Below the pieces are notes generated by a model that was given only the letters and a program-made list of their open reading frames with translations, searched no databases and was not told the DNA's origin. This document shows positions 52,588-60,522 of a DNA stretch of 64,000 bases, piece after piece; the stretch's first letter is position 1, and every line of letters begins with the position of its first letter. Position numbers and translations under genes: made by a program. Location of the stretch: positions 806,001 through 870,000 of the forward strand of contig NZ_CP035490.1 of the NCBI RefSeq assembly GCF_004135205.1, given 5' to 3'. Source of the stretch: Hahella sp. KA22 (lineage in GTDB: Bacteria; Pseudomonadota; Gammaproteobacteria; Pseudomonadales; Oleiphilaceae).

Positions 52588-53957
52588 AACTCAGAGGGGT
52601 GCAACCCAGTCTGCAGTTACTCTACTGCGGACTCGCCGTCACGCTCGCCCTGCTGTGCTGGCAGGGCTATGAGCTGTGGACAGGCGACGGCGATTGGCTG
52701 CCGGCCCCTGGCAGTGAGGTCGGCGAGGGCTTTTTCAATGTGCTGATGGGGCTTGCGACGGTAGCGCTCCTGCTGCTGGCGGCGGACCTGTTCGTGTCCT
52801 GGCGTTTGCCATCGGCGCAGATTCACCGCGAAGTGCGCCACAATCTGGCGCTGGACCAGTGGATTCCTGTCAAACTCACTATTACTCATGACTTTCCTTA
52901 CGCGGCCACGCTGGAAATACACGACCATCTTCCGGTGGACTGCGAGTTCGAAGGACTGCCTTTGGTTGTGCCAATGGAGCCGGGCCACCGCACAACCGTG
53001 GAGTATCGACTGCGGCCCCGTCGCCGTGGCCCCCTGGAGTTAACCCGGGCGGAAGTCCGCGTGCGCTCGGTGGCGGGATTCTGGCTGTTGCGCCAGACCC
53101 ATGTCGTGGAAACCTCCGCCAAGGTGTTTCCAGACTTCGCTTCCATTGAAGGCTACCAGTTACTGGCCACGGACAATCACACCAGCCAGATGGGCATCCG
53201 CCGCAAGCCGCGTCGCGGCGAGGGCATGGATTTCCATCAGCTGCGGGAATACCGGCAGGGAGATTCGCAGCGGCAGATCGACTGGAAAGCCACTTCCCGG
53301 CGCCAGAAATTGATTTCCCGTGAGTATCAGGACGAGCGCGATCAACAGGTCATACTGCTGCTGGATGGCGGTCGCCGTATGCTGACGCAGGATGGCGTGA
53401 GTACGCACTTCGACCACTGTCTCAACTGTTTGCTGATGTTGTCGTATGTCGCCTTACGTCAGGGCGACGCGGTGGGCATGATGAGTTTCGGCGCCTCCGT
53501 CAAACATGCGTCGCCAATCAAGGGCGCCACCAACATCAACCGTCTGATCAATCACTTCTACGACTTCTATCCAGACAAGTCCGCGCCGGATTATCTGGAG
53601 GCCGCCCGCGAGTTAATGCAGCGATACCGCAAACGTTCTCTGGTGGTGCTCACCACCAACCTGAGGGAAGAGGACAGCGACGACATCATCAACGCCTGTC
53701 GCCTGCTGCAAAAGCGTCATTTGGTGCTGGTGGCGAATCTGCGTGAGGAAACTCTGGATCGGACGCTTGCGGAGGACGTTCGCAATTTCGATCAGGCGGT
53801 GGTTTACGCCGGTGTGGTGGACTATCTGCGCCAGCGGGACAAGCTACAGGAAAAACTGCGCGCACAAGGGCTGTTCTTTGTGGATTGCGCCCCCAGCAAG
53901 CTCACCGCCCAGGTTATCAACAGCTACTTCTCCATCAAGCGGGCGGGCTACCTCTAG
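52584..53957 (+). CDS. DUF58 protein with vWA-like domain
   Basis: The 457-residue protein has two N-terminal membrane helices (LLYCGLAVTLALLCWQGY, LMGLATVALLLLAADLFV), a beta domain (KLTITHDFPYAATLEIHD), and then the DUF58 signature RRGEGMDFHQLREYRQGDS followed by IDWKATSRRQKLISREY. A vWA-like domain follows; in place of the MIDAS motif D-x-S-x-S it has LLLDGGRRM, so metal coordination may be altered. It closes the RDD-SpoIIM-DUF4129-DUF4350-MoxR operon. Such proteins are presumed MoxR clients linked to envelope stress or wall maintenance; the function is not known. Confidence 0.9.
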   Translation: MKLRGVQPSLQLLYCGLAVTLALLCWQGYELWTGDGDWLPAPGSEVGEGFFNVLMGLATVALLLLAADLFVSWRLPSAQIHREVRHNLALDQWIPVKLTITHDFPYAATLEIHDHLPVDCEFEGLPLVVPMEPGHRTTVEYRLRPRRRGPLELTRAEVRVRSVAGFWLLRQTHVVETSAKVFPDFASIEGYQLLATDNHTSQMGIRRKPRRGEGMDFHQLREYRQGDSQRQIDWKATSRRQKLISREYQDERDQQVILLLDGGRRMLTQDGVSTHFDHCLNCLLMLSYVALRQGDAVGMMSFGASVKHASPIKGATNINRLINHFYDFYPDKSAPDYLEAARELMQRYRKRSLVVLTTNLREEDSDDIINACRLLQKRHLVLVANLREETLDRTLAEDVRNFDQAVVYAGVVDYLRQRDKLQEKLRAQGLFFVDCAPSKLTAQVINSYFSIKRAGYL

Positions 53958-54022
53958 CCCCCTTTACGCGCTTCGGGGTGGGCTCTGCTATGCTTTCATC
54001 TGTCCAAGCATTTATTCGCGTA

Positions 54023-54172
54023 GCAATGATATTCGTATGTTAATGGCGTGTTAATAAAGAGGCGCATGGATGCGCCTGCGCGGCGGCCAGCCGCGGGAGG
54101 CTGGGCCTGACATGTACAGGCCCAGCCGTTGCAGACAAATAGAAGGAAGCTATTTGCCTGCCTGATTAATAA
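54023..54172 (+). repeat. Structured intergenic element, copy B
   Basis: This is the second copy of the element at 41666-41804, 66 bases after the DUF58 stop. The core 54060-54172 has the same length (113) as copy A. Its third stem reads GGCTGGGCCTG/CAGGCCCAGCC (54099-54127), with A-T to G-C and A-T to T-A replacements relative to copy A, so pairing is kept. The left arm contains an extra duplication of GTTAAT. The right end runs straight into the AGGAG that serves the GTG start at 54187, so in this position the element would form the 5' leader of that gene if the transcript begins upstream. Confidence 0.75.
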
Positions 54173-54186
54173 AAGGAGCCTGTCCC

Positions 54187-54960
54187 GTGTCCGACCCCAA
54201 CCCCTACCAATCGCCGTCCTCAGAAGTGATGGATGAATCCAATTCGCCCGGCGTACTGGGTCCACCGCAAAGCATGCCCGCCGGCTGTGGCTGGAGCTGG
54301 ATTGCTGAAGGCTTTGCAATATTTCGCGCCGGTCCAGGGCCTTGGATGGGCATGATGATCGTGTACGTTCTGATCATGTTTGTGGTGGGGATTTTGCCTT
54401 TAATCTCCATTGTTCTGGTGAATATTCTGGCGCCTTTGCTGATGGCGGGTTTTATGATCGCCAGTCGCAGAGGCGCGACCTCGGGACGCATTGAGTTTGC
54501 CGATATGTTCGCCGCCGTGCAGGAAAAGTCGACGCCGTTGATTCTGTTCGGCCTCATCGTTTTGGGATTCTCCGCACTGATTATGATCATCTGTGGCGTA
54601 TTGTTTTTTTCCTCGGTGGCGGACTCCATGGATGCGGCGCAGTTCGGCGGCGCGCCTGACGCCAAGTTCCTGCTGGCGGTTTTGATCTATCTGGGATTAT
54701 TAATACCGCTGATGATGGGCGCCTGGTTCGCGCCGGCGCTGATCGTATTTCACGATCTGGGCCCCTGGGATGCGTTCACTACGAGTTTCAAAGGCTGCCT
54801 GGTGAATATCATTCCGTTTCTGCTGTATGGAATCATTTCTCTCATACTCATGATTCCGGCGATGATTCCTCTTCTTCTGGGAATGCTGGTGCTGGGGCAG
54901 ACGCTGATCGGCTCGATCTACGCCGCCTACAAGGATATTTTTCTGGTCACCGAGCAATAG
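54187..54960 (+). CDS. BPSS1780-like polytopic membrane protein
   Basis: The 257-residue protein starts at GTG 54187 with AGGAG eight bases upstream. After a hydrophilic N-terminus beginning MSDPNPYQSPSSEV it has a soluble motif (GWSWIAEGFAIFRAGPGPWM) and about six membrane helices, ending at IYAAYKDIFLV. The WIxxGWxLFRxxPxxW-like start and the overall layout fit the BPSS1780 family of uncharacterised membrane proteins. It follows the MoxR operon on the same strand but is separated from it by the structured repeat. It converges with the next gene. Confidence 0.75.
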   Translation: MSDPNPYQSPSSEVMDESNSPGVLGPPQSMPAGCGWSWIAEGFAIFRAGPGPWMGMMIVYVLIMFVVGILPLISIVLVNILAPLLMAGFMIASRRGATSGRIEFADMFAAVQEKSTPLILFGLIVLGFSALIMIICGVLFFSSVADSMDAAQFGGAPDAKFLLAVLIYLGLLIPLMMGAWFAPALIVFHDLGPWDAFTTSFKGCLVNIIPFLLYGIISLILMIPAMIPLLLGMLVLGQTLIGSIYAAYKDIFLVTEQ

Positions 54961-54978
54961 CGAACGGGCCTTGGACAC

Positions 54979-55884
54979 CTAGGGTCTGATGCTGCGCAAT
55001 AACGTCAGCAGGTCCGGCGCCAATTGCGCGTAGCTGGCTAACAGACCGGCGGCGTCCAGGGCGTCGGCTTTGCTGGCCAAGGCGTTCTCCTGCACCTGAT
55101 CCACCAGTCGATGCAGATAGCGTTCTCCGCGCAAACGGTTCACGGCTATTTCCGATATCGGCGCCAACAGGGGGGCGATGGCGATGGCGGCGACCACGCC
55201 GGCGGCGGCTCCGCTCCAGGTCACCCAGGCGGGAGCGCCGGCCCATTGCACCCAGAGCGCGCCCCACCAGGATTGCTGCGCCAGATACAGGCTGCTCGCC
55301 ATGGCGCTGCCGGTAGCGACGGCGCTGCCGAAAGTGGCTTGTCCCCCGAGACTTTTCCCCAGCGCGCCTATCAACAGAAATACCAGTAGATCGCGTCCGC
55401 CTTCCCGGGGGCCGCTCAGGGACTGCATACGCTGATTCAAAAACGACTGAATCTCCTGTTGGTGTCCCTGCATATGCGGCTGACGCATCAGCTCGCCGCA
55501 TTCCTGCAGTTCCGGAATATGGCGCTCCATAAGACGTTGTATCTGGTTTTGCAAAGCGGGCAGTTGCAACAGTTCTTCGGTGATGATGCGCAACATCGCC
55601 TGTTCCTTGCCGGATAGCTCCGCCTGCGCCGCCGCCTTATTGCGGCGTATCAGCTTGCCGGCGACGCGGACCAGTCCCCGCGGCAGGCTCATCAGGTCCG
55701 CCGGGATATCGCGGCGATGGGTCCAGTGGCGCCGCAGAATGGCTTTGGTGGAGGACATATGCTCCGCGTATACCTGGGGAACGCGGGCATGGGCTTCAGT
55801 GAAGTGGCGCAGGAGCGTTTGTTCAATGTCCTGCTCAAGTTGATCTGTGGCGGTAGCGTCTGACACGGTGAGGGCGCTGCTCAA
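54979..55884 (-). CDS. Membrane-associated protein of unknown function
   Basis: The 301-residue protein has a helical N-terminal half (RHFTEAHARVPQVYAEHMSS, LMSLPRGLVRVAGKLIRRNK). A hydrophobic hairpin follows (LLVFLLIGALGKSLGG; AGAPAWVTWSGAAAGVVAAI; IAIAPLLAPISEIAVNRLRG), and then a helical tail. There is no signal peptide. It may belong to the DUF6635 group, but I cannot confirm this. It is monocistronic and converges with the gene at 54187, leaving 18 bases between stops. Confidence 0.6.
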   Translation of the reverse strand: MSSALTVSDATATDQLEQDIEQTLLRHFTEAHARVPQVYAEHMSSTKAILRRHWTHRRDIPADLMSLPRGLVRVAGKLIRRNKAAAQAELSGKEQAMLRIITEELLQLPALQNQIQRLMERHIPELQECGELMRQPHMQGHQQEIQSFLNQRMQSLSGPREGGRDLLVFLLIGALGKSLGGQATFGSAVATGSAMASSLYLAQQSWWGALWVQWAGAPAWVTWSGAAAGVVAAIAIAPLLAPISEIAVNRLRGERYLHRLVDQVQENALASKADALDAAGLLASYAQLAPDLLTLLRSIRP

Positions 55885-55953
55885 AGTAAATGGTTAATGC
55901 GCTCCCGATTTTACCCTATCGCGCCGCAAACCGGCATACTGCTTTGTTTTCCC

Positions 55954-57699
55954 CTATAGCCTCACGTTGGTCAACCAGATGTATTGGTAGGGGCGCAGGA
56001 TAATCTGACCTACCCGATCCTCGAACGCCTGCTCGGAAATCAAATCGAACCACTGATCGGTGGAGATCAGGTTCAGCTCGGCCAGATTAATGGTTTGCGG
56101 CTGATCTGAAACGTTATGAATGGCGAAGATGCTTTGCATGCGATCCTGGCTTTGGCGCCAGAATGAGAACAGCGCATCCCCGGTATGCAGGGTGTATTGC
56201 GTGGCGTTGGGATGGAAGGCCTTTTGGCGTTTGCGGATGGCGATCAGCTTCTGCATGGCGGCGAACACTTTCGGATGATGTCCATCCCCTTGCAGCGCTT
56301 GCTCCAGATCCTGCTGACGCCAGATATGACGATTGATGGAGCGGAACTGACCGGTGTGCTCCACTCGCTCATAATCATTTTCCGTTCCGACCAGGCTATG
56401 AATGTAGAACGCGGGGACGCCTTCCAGCGCCAACATGATGGCGTGGGCGCAGAGGTAACGGGCGAAGCCTAGATGATCTGGGCCATGCTGCACGGTGCCG
56501 CTGAGCGCGTTCCACAGACTGATGTTGATCTCATAGAACTTGGGCTGGCCATCCGGACCGGTGCGGGCGCTGGCCTTGCCGCCGAACTTTTGCATGGTGG
56601 AGACCAGCGCATCCAGCTCCCATTCGCTCAGCAAACCCTCGGTCGGGCGCAACCCCACGCCGTCATGGGAAGCAATGAAGTTCAGATAAGTGGTTCCCTG
56701 TTGCGCCGGCGGCATGCTCATCAGCCACTTCTTCAGGTATTCGCAACTGCCGGTGACCAGACTGTTGATCAACAATGGCGGCAAGGAGAAGTTGTAGATC
56801 AGATGAGCTTCGTTGGCGTTGCCGAAATAGGTCAGATTTTCGTGGTTGGGAATATTGGTCTCGGTAATGATGACGGCGTCATGGGCGCGATGCTCGATCA
56901 GCAGGCGCAACAGCCGGATCATCTCATGCGTCTCCGGCAGGTTAATGCAGGAGGTTCCGGGGACTTTCCAGAGAAACGCCACCGCATCCAGCCGGAACCA
57001 GCGCACGCCTTTGTCCAGATACAGGCGTAGTATGCGCAAAAACTCCAGCAACACCTGCGGATTGCGGAAGTTCAGGTCGATCTGGTCATGACTGAAGGTG
57101 CACCAGACATGACGGACGCCGTCAGCCGTGGCGACTTCCCGCAGCAGCGGCGAGGTGCGCGGCCGCACCACCTGGGTTAAATCGGTATCGGGGGCGGCCT
57201 CCACAAAGTAATCCGCGCCGGGCGTCTGTCCCGCCTTGTAGTTCTCGAACCAGAGCGAACGGCTGGAGCAATGGTTGATGACCAGATCTCCCATCACCTT
57301 GAATTCACGGGTAAAGGCGGCGATATCTTCCCAATCGCCGAGGGCGGGATTCACGGTGGTGTAATCCATCACGCTGAAGCCGTCGTCGGAGCTATAAGGA
57401 AAAAACGGCAGAATATGCACGATGCTGATGCACTGGCGCAGTCGGCTGCGTAAAAACTCATGCAGGCTGTGCAGTGGCGGTTCGTTATCGCCACGAAGAC
57501 TGTCGCCGTAAGTGATGAGAACGGTGTCTTCCTGCGACCAGGGATTACGATGTGGCTGCGGAGGCGGCGCATCGGGCTGCAAGCCGAATGTCTCCAGACA
57601 CTCTTTGACGAAATTGAGCGCGTTGACGTCCGGGTACAGCGTTTTGATGTGCTCCATCAGGCGCTGCTCCAATTGAGTGAGCGAAGCGTGCTCCATCAT
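55954..57699 (-). CDS. GH13_18 sugar phosphorylase, probably glucosylglycerate phosphorylase
   Basis: The 581-residue GH13 enzyme is of the sucrose phosphorylase subfamily. Catalytic sites: RWFRLDAVAFLWK (nucleophile Asp), IITETNIPNHEN (acid/base Glu) and IASHDGVGLRP (transition-state Asp). HILPFFPYSSDDGFSVMDY near the N-terminus is typical of the family. The start at 57699 (AGGAG nine bases upstream) is preferred; the frame continues to 57855 without family-like sequence. GH13_18 includes sucrose, glucosylglycerol and glucosylglycerate phosphorylases. Because the two upstream genes make glucosylglycerate, that sugar is the most likely substrate, giving glucose-1-phosphate and glycerate. The specificity is inferred from context, not from residues. 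Confidence 0.85.
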   Translation of the reverse strand: MMEHASLTQLEQRLMEHIKTLYPDVNALNFVKECLETFGLQPDAPPPQPHRNPWSQEDTVLITYGDSLRGDNEPPLHSLHEFLRSRLRQCISIVHILPFFPYSSDDGFSVMDYTTVNPALGDWEDIAAFTREFKVMGDLVINHCSSRSLWFENYKAGQTPGADYFVEAAPDTDLTQVVRPRTSPLLREVATADGVRHVWCTFSHDQIDLNFRNPQVLLEFLRILRLYLDKGVRWFRLDAVAFLWKVPGTSCINLPETHEMIRLLRLLIEHRAHDAVIITETNIPNHENLTYFGNANEAHLIYNFSLPPLLINSLVTGSCEYLKKWLMSMPPAQQGTTYLNFIASHDGVGLRPTEGLLSEWELDALVSTMQKFGGKASARTGPDGQPKFYEINISLWNALSGTVQHGPDHLGFARYLCAHAIMLALEGVPAFYIHSLVGTENDYERVEHTGQFRSINRHIWRQQDLEQALQGDGHHPKVFAAMQKLIAIRKRQKAFHPNATQYTLHTGDALFSFWRQSQDRMQSIFAIHNVSDQPQTINLAELNLISTDQWFDLISEQAFEDRVGQIILRPYQYIWLTNVRL

Positions 57700-57811
57700 T
57701 ATGCGGTACTCCTGGTCAGAAAGAGATTCAACTGTATGGCGACGTATACAGCATAGTCTGTGACCGGGCGGCTTTGGCGTCTCCGCGACGACGGCAAAAC
57801 CGCAGCGGGCG

Positions 57812-59038
57812 TTACTGTATGGCGAACTCCCGCATATCGGCGTCAACGGCGTCATAAAGGCGTGTCATTACACTGGGAAAGGCGCTGATGACCCGGTTCC
57901 AGGACGGGATGAACGGCGCTTCCATCGGATGCTCCAGAAAGTACTCGCCCGCCTTCATAATATTCTTGGCGAACAGTTCCACAGCTTGCTCTTCATGATG
58001 CACGTCGAGGGCCAGGCCATTGATTTCCGCGTCGTTGCGATAGGTCTCGACAAAATCCAGCGCAATGCGGAAATAGCAGGCCTTGATGGTGCGGAAAGTT
58101 TCCTGATTGAAGACGATGCCCTGGGTGGCCAGCTTGCGGAACAACGCTTTGGTGATGTCGATGGACATTTTCGACAGCCCGGTGTCGTCGTTGTCTGCGG
58201 ACAGGTCCTGGTGCTTGTGGTCGTAAACGTCGGCGATATCCACCTGACACAGACGGTTGGTGGAGTAATTGCGCTTCATCTCGCTCAGGACGCCGATTTC
58301 CAGACCCCAGTCGCTGGGGATGCGAATGTCGTTGATCACGTCTTTGCGGAATGAGAACTCCCCCGCCAGGGGATAGCGGTAGCTGTCCAGATAGTCGAGG
58401 AAGTCCAGGTGGCCGAGTACTTTCTTGAGCGCTCGCAATAGCGGCGTCACCAGCAGGCGGCTCACGCGGCCATTGATTTTGCCGTTGGCCACGCGGGCGT
58501 AATAGCCCTTGCAGAACTCATAGTTGAAGTTGGGATTGGCCACAGGGTAAATCAGGCGCGCCAGCAATTCGCGGTCGTAGGTGACGATATCGCAGTCATG
58601 CAGGGCGACGGATTCACAGGCCCCGGACGCCAGCACGTAGCCAAGACAGAACCACACATTGCGACCCTTGCCAGGTTCTCGCGGCGACAGCGATTCCTGC
58701 TTCAGTTCCGCGTCAATGGCGCGCAGTCGGGGGCCGTCGTTCCAAAGTACCCGATGGCGTTGCGGCAATGCGGAGAAGAACTGCAGAGCTTCCCGGTATT
58801 GGCTTTCGTCCGCCCGATCCAGACCAATGATGATCTCTTCGAGATAAGGCACTTTGCACAAGTGCTCCAGAATGCGTGGCATGGCTTCGCCCTGCAGCTC
58901 TGAATAAAGGCAGGGAAGCACCAGCGCCAGAGGCCTGCGTTGAGAAAAGGCGACCAGTTCCCGTTCAATGTCCTCCAAGGGACGGCGGGACAGGTTGTGC
59001 AGGGTGGTTACTATGCCGTTCTGATAAAAATCGCCCAT
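57812..59038 (-). CDS. gpgS: Glucosyl-3-phosphoglycerate synthase
   Basis: GpgS transfers glucose from an NDP-glucose to 3-phosphoglycerate, the first step to the compatible solute glucosylglycerate. The 408-residue GT81 protein shows LALVLPCLYSELQGEAMPRI, EEIIIGLDRADE, the metal-binding ALHDCDIVTYD, NFNYEFCKGYYARV and PSDWGLEIGVLSEM, all typical of the family. AAGAGGATC precedes the ATG. It sits between the phosphatase and the phosphorylase on the same strand, with gaps of 70 and 112 bases. Confidence 0.93.
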   Translation of the reverse strand: MGDFYQNGIVTTLHNLSRRPLEDIERELVAFSQRRPLALVLPCLYSELQGEAMPRILEHLCKVPYLEEIIIGLDRADESQYREALQFFSALPQRHRVLWNDGPRLRAIDAELKQESLSPREPGKGRNVWFCLGYVLASGACESVALHDCDIVTYDRELLARLIYPVANPNFNYEFCKGYYARVANGKINGRVSRLLVTPLLRALKKVLGHLDFLDYLDSYRYPLAGEFSFRKDVINDIRIPSDWGLEIGVLSEMKRNYSTNRLCQVDIADVYDHKHQDLSADNDDTGLSKMSIDITKALFRKLATQGIVFNQETFRTIKACYFRIALDFVETYRNDAEINGLALDVHHEEQAVELFAKNIMKAGEYFLEHPMEAPFIPSWNRVISAFPSVMTRLYDAVDADMREFAIQ

Positions 59039-59108
59039 GCTTGATCCTCTTTATTGTCGGCGTGCGTACCCTGAATGAAGCCGGAACGCCGCAGCATTCC
59101 GGCGCAGG

Positions 59109-59945
59109 TTACGAACGCATGGATGGCGCGTTCAGCGACTGTTGCGACGCAAGCACCTGTTCTACGGCTTCGGCCCAGCCTTCGGGACCGAACTTCTTGG
59201 TCAGGATGCGCTCCTTGCGCTCCAGGGAGGGCGGCAGGTGCGAGGGAGAACGCACTACCACCGCAATATCCGCGGCGTTGAGCATGGCGATGTCATTATG
59301 GCTGTCGCCCAGGGCCATGCTGACCGGCGTTTCGCCGCAACGTTCGGCGTAAAGCTCTGTCAGCCACTGCATGGCGGTGGCTTTATTGAACTGCCCCATC
59401 ACATGCAGGAAGCGGCCGCCGCGTAAAATTTGCAAACCAGTGTCATTAAGTTCGGCAGTGAACTGTTTTAATGCCGTTGGGCTGTCCTCCCAAACCAGCG
59501 GCTCCGTGAATTCGCGTTGCTTGGCGAGGGCCGCATCGGCCTTGGATAAACCGGTGAGCGACGCCACTGTTTCGGCGTCCATTTCGTAAAAGCTTTTGAA
59601 TCCGTAGGAGCCTTTGAACTCCTGCAGCACGTCCAGAATATGTTGACGGCTCGGACCGAAGGTCTTGGCGTAAAACTCTTCGCTGACATGCGCGCCGCTA
59701 AAGGGCTCCTGGAACTGGGATTTCGGCAGATACACCGCGGCGCCATTCTCAACGATGAACGGGTCCTGGTGATGCAGCCTTTGGCGCAATGCGCGCAGTT
59801 CGGCGTAAGTTTTACTGGTGTTCCAGACGCAGGGAATGCGCCATTGCTTTAATTTGGCCAACGTGGGTAATGCTGAATCCGCAGCGTAGGTGTGGTGATC
59901 GAGCAGTGTGCCGTCCAGGTCGGTATAAATGATTAGCTGGCTCAT
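59109..59945 (-). CDS. Glucosyl/mannosyl-3-phosphoglycerate phosphatase
   Basis: The 278-residue HAD-superfamily enzyme is of the MpgP/Cof type. Motif I is YTDLDGTLLD (Asp9, Asp11), motif II lies in VWNTSKTYAEL and the C-terminal motif is ALGDSHNDIAMLNAADI; FIVENGAAVYLP marks the cap. It would dephosphorylate glucosyl-3-phosphoglycerate made by the adjacent GpgS. It is the first gene of the operon. The natural substrate could be the mannosyl form, but the neighbouring glucosyltransferase favours glucosyl. Confidence 0.9.
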   Translation of the reverse strand: MSQLIIYTDLDGTLLDHHTYAADSALPTLAKLKQWRIPCVWNTSKTYAELRALRQRLHHQDPFIVENGAAVYLPKSQFQEPFSGAHVSEEFYAKTFGPSRQHILDVLQEFKGSYGFKSFYEMDAETVASLTGLSKADAALAKQREFTEPLVWEDSPTALKQFTAELNDTGLQILRGGRFLHVMGQFNKATAMQWLTELYAERCGETPVSMALGDSHNDIAMLNAADIAVVVRSPSHLPPSLERKERILTKKFGPEGWAEAVEQVLASQQSLNAPSMRS

Positions 59946-60522
59946 ATCGCTCCCACTGGGACTATCGTCCGGTTGATGTCGTTGTGAAGGTGTTTCTGCA
60001 AATCCGATACCAGCTTCCCGGCAGCATGCATGTTTCTCGCTTTCGTTCCTTGCTCGATCTGGTCTGGTATGGCATGACGGTGCGGAGAATCCCGGTTAGT
60101 GCGTTGGATGCGCCCTAAAAGCGGGCGCCAAAGGGGCGAAAGCGCCAGGGCGCCTTATTTTGGTGCGCACAACGAAAGAAAATCTGTTCACTTTTTTCTT
60201 TTACGCTTCCGGGCGGGTCGGCGCAACAGGATGGCGAGCCCTGGCGTGGACCTGCCTCTGAGAGGAATTCACACAATCAGCTACAAATTTCTGCATGTCA
60301 TCCATATATAAATTAAGCTATAAGAAATGGATTAATAAATCAGCCATATGGAAAAGGCGCCTGCGGCGCGCGCGACGAAAAGCTTACATAAATCGTTAAC
60401 GGTAAACGCATAGCTGAATCTCACGAAACATCCCGCCGGCAAGCGCCTGGGGCGCACGAACCGAAACAACGTCGATGGAAACGGCGAAAATCTCCATCTG
60501 CGCTTAACTGAATCGGGTACGC
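59946..60522. other. Divergent intergenic region before the HD-GYP gene
   Basis: The 577-base region between the leftward gpg operon and the rightward HD-GYP gene contains no convincing gene; a 70-codon frame at 60099-60311 is not supported. It has a nested GC-rich hairpin at 60124-60154 (GGCGCC outer arms, GGCG/CGCC inner arms) followed by TTATTTT, and a small hairpin GCGCC/GGCGC at 60357-60369 preceded by AAAA (a possible leftward terminator). The stretch 60265-60350 is AT-rich and promoter-like. I found no c-di-GMP (GEMM) riboswitch core. Confidence 0.5.

Noticed and set aside
60099-60311. 70-codon plus-strand frame before the HD-GYP gene
   Set aside because: It reads through the nested GC-rich hairpin at 60124-60154 and has no family feature.
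60360-60522. Possible c-di-GMP (GEMM) riboswitch upstream of the HD-GYP/EAL pair
   Set aside because: The conserved GEMM core (GGGCAAACC, GACGCAAAGCC, GGTAGC) could not be found in order.
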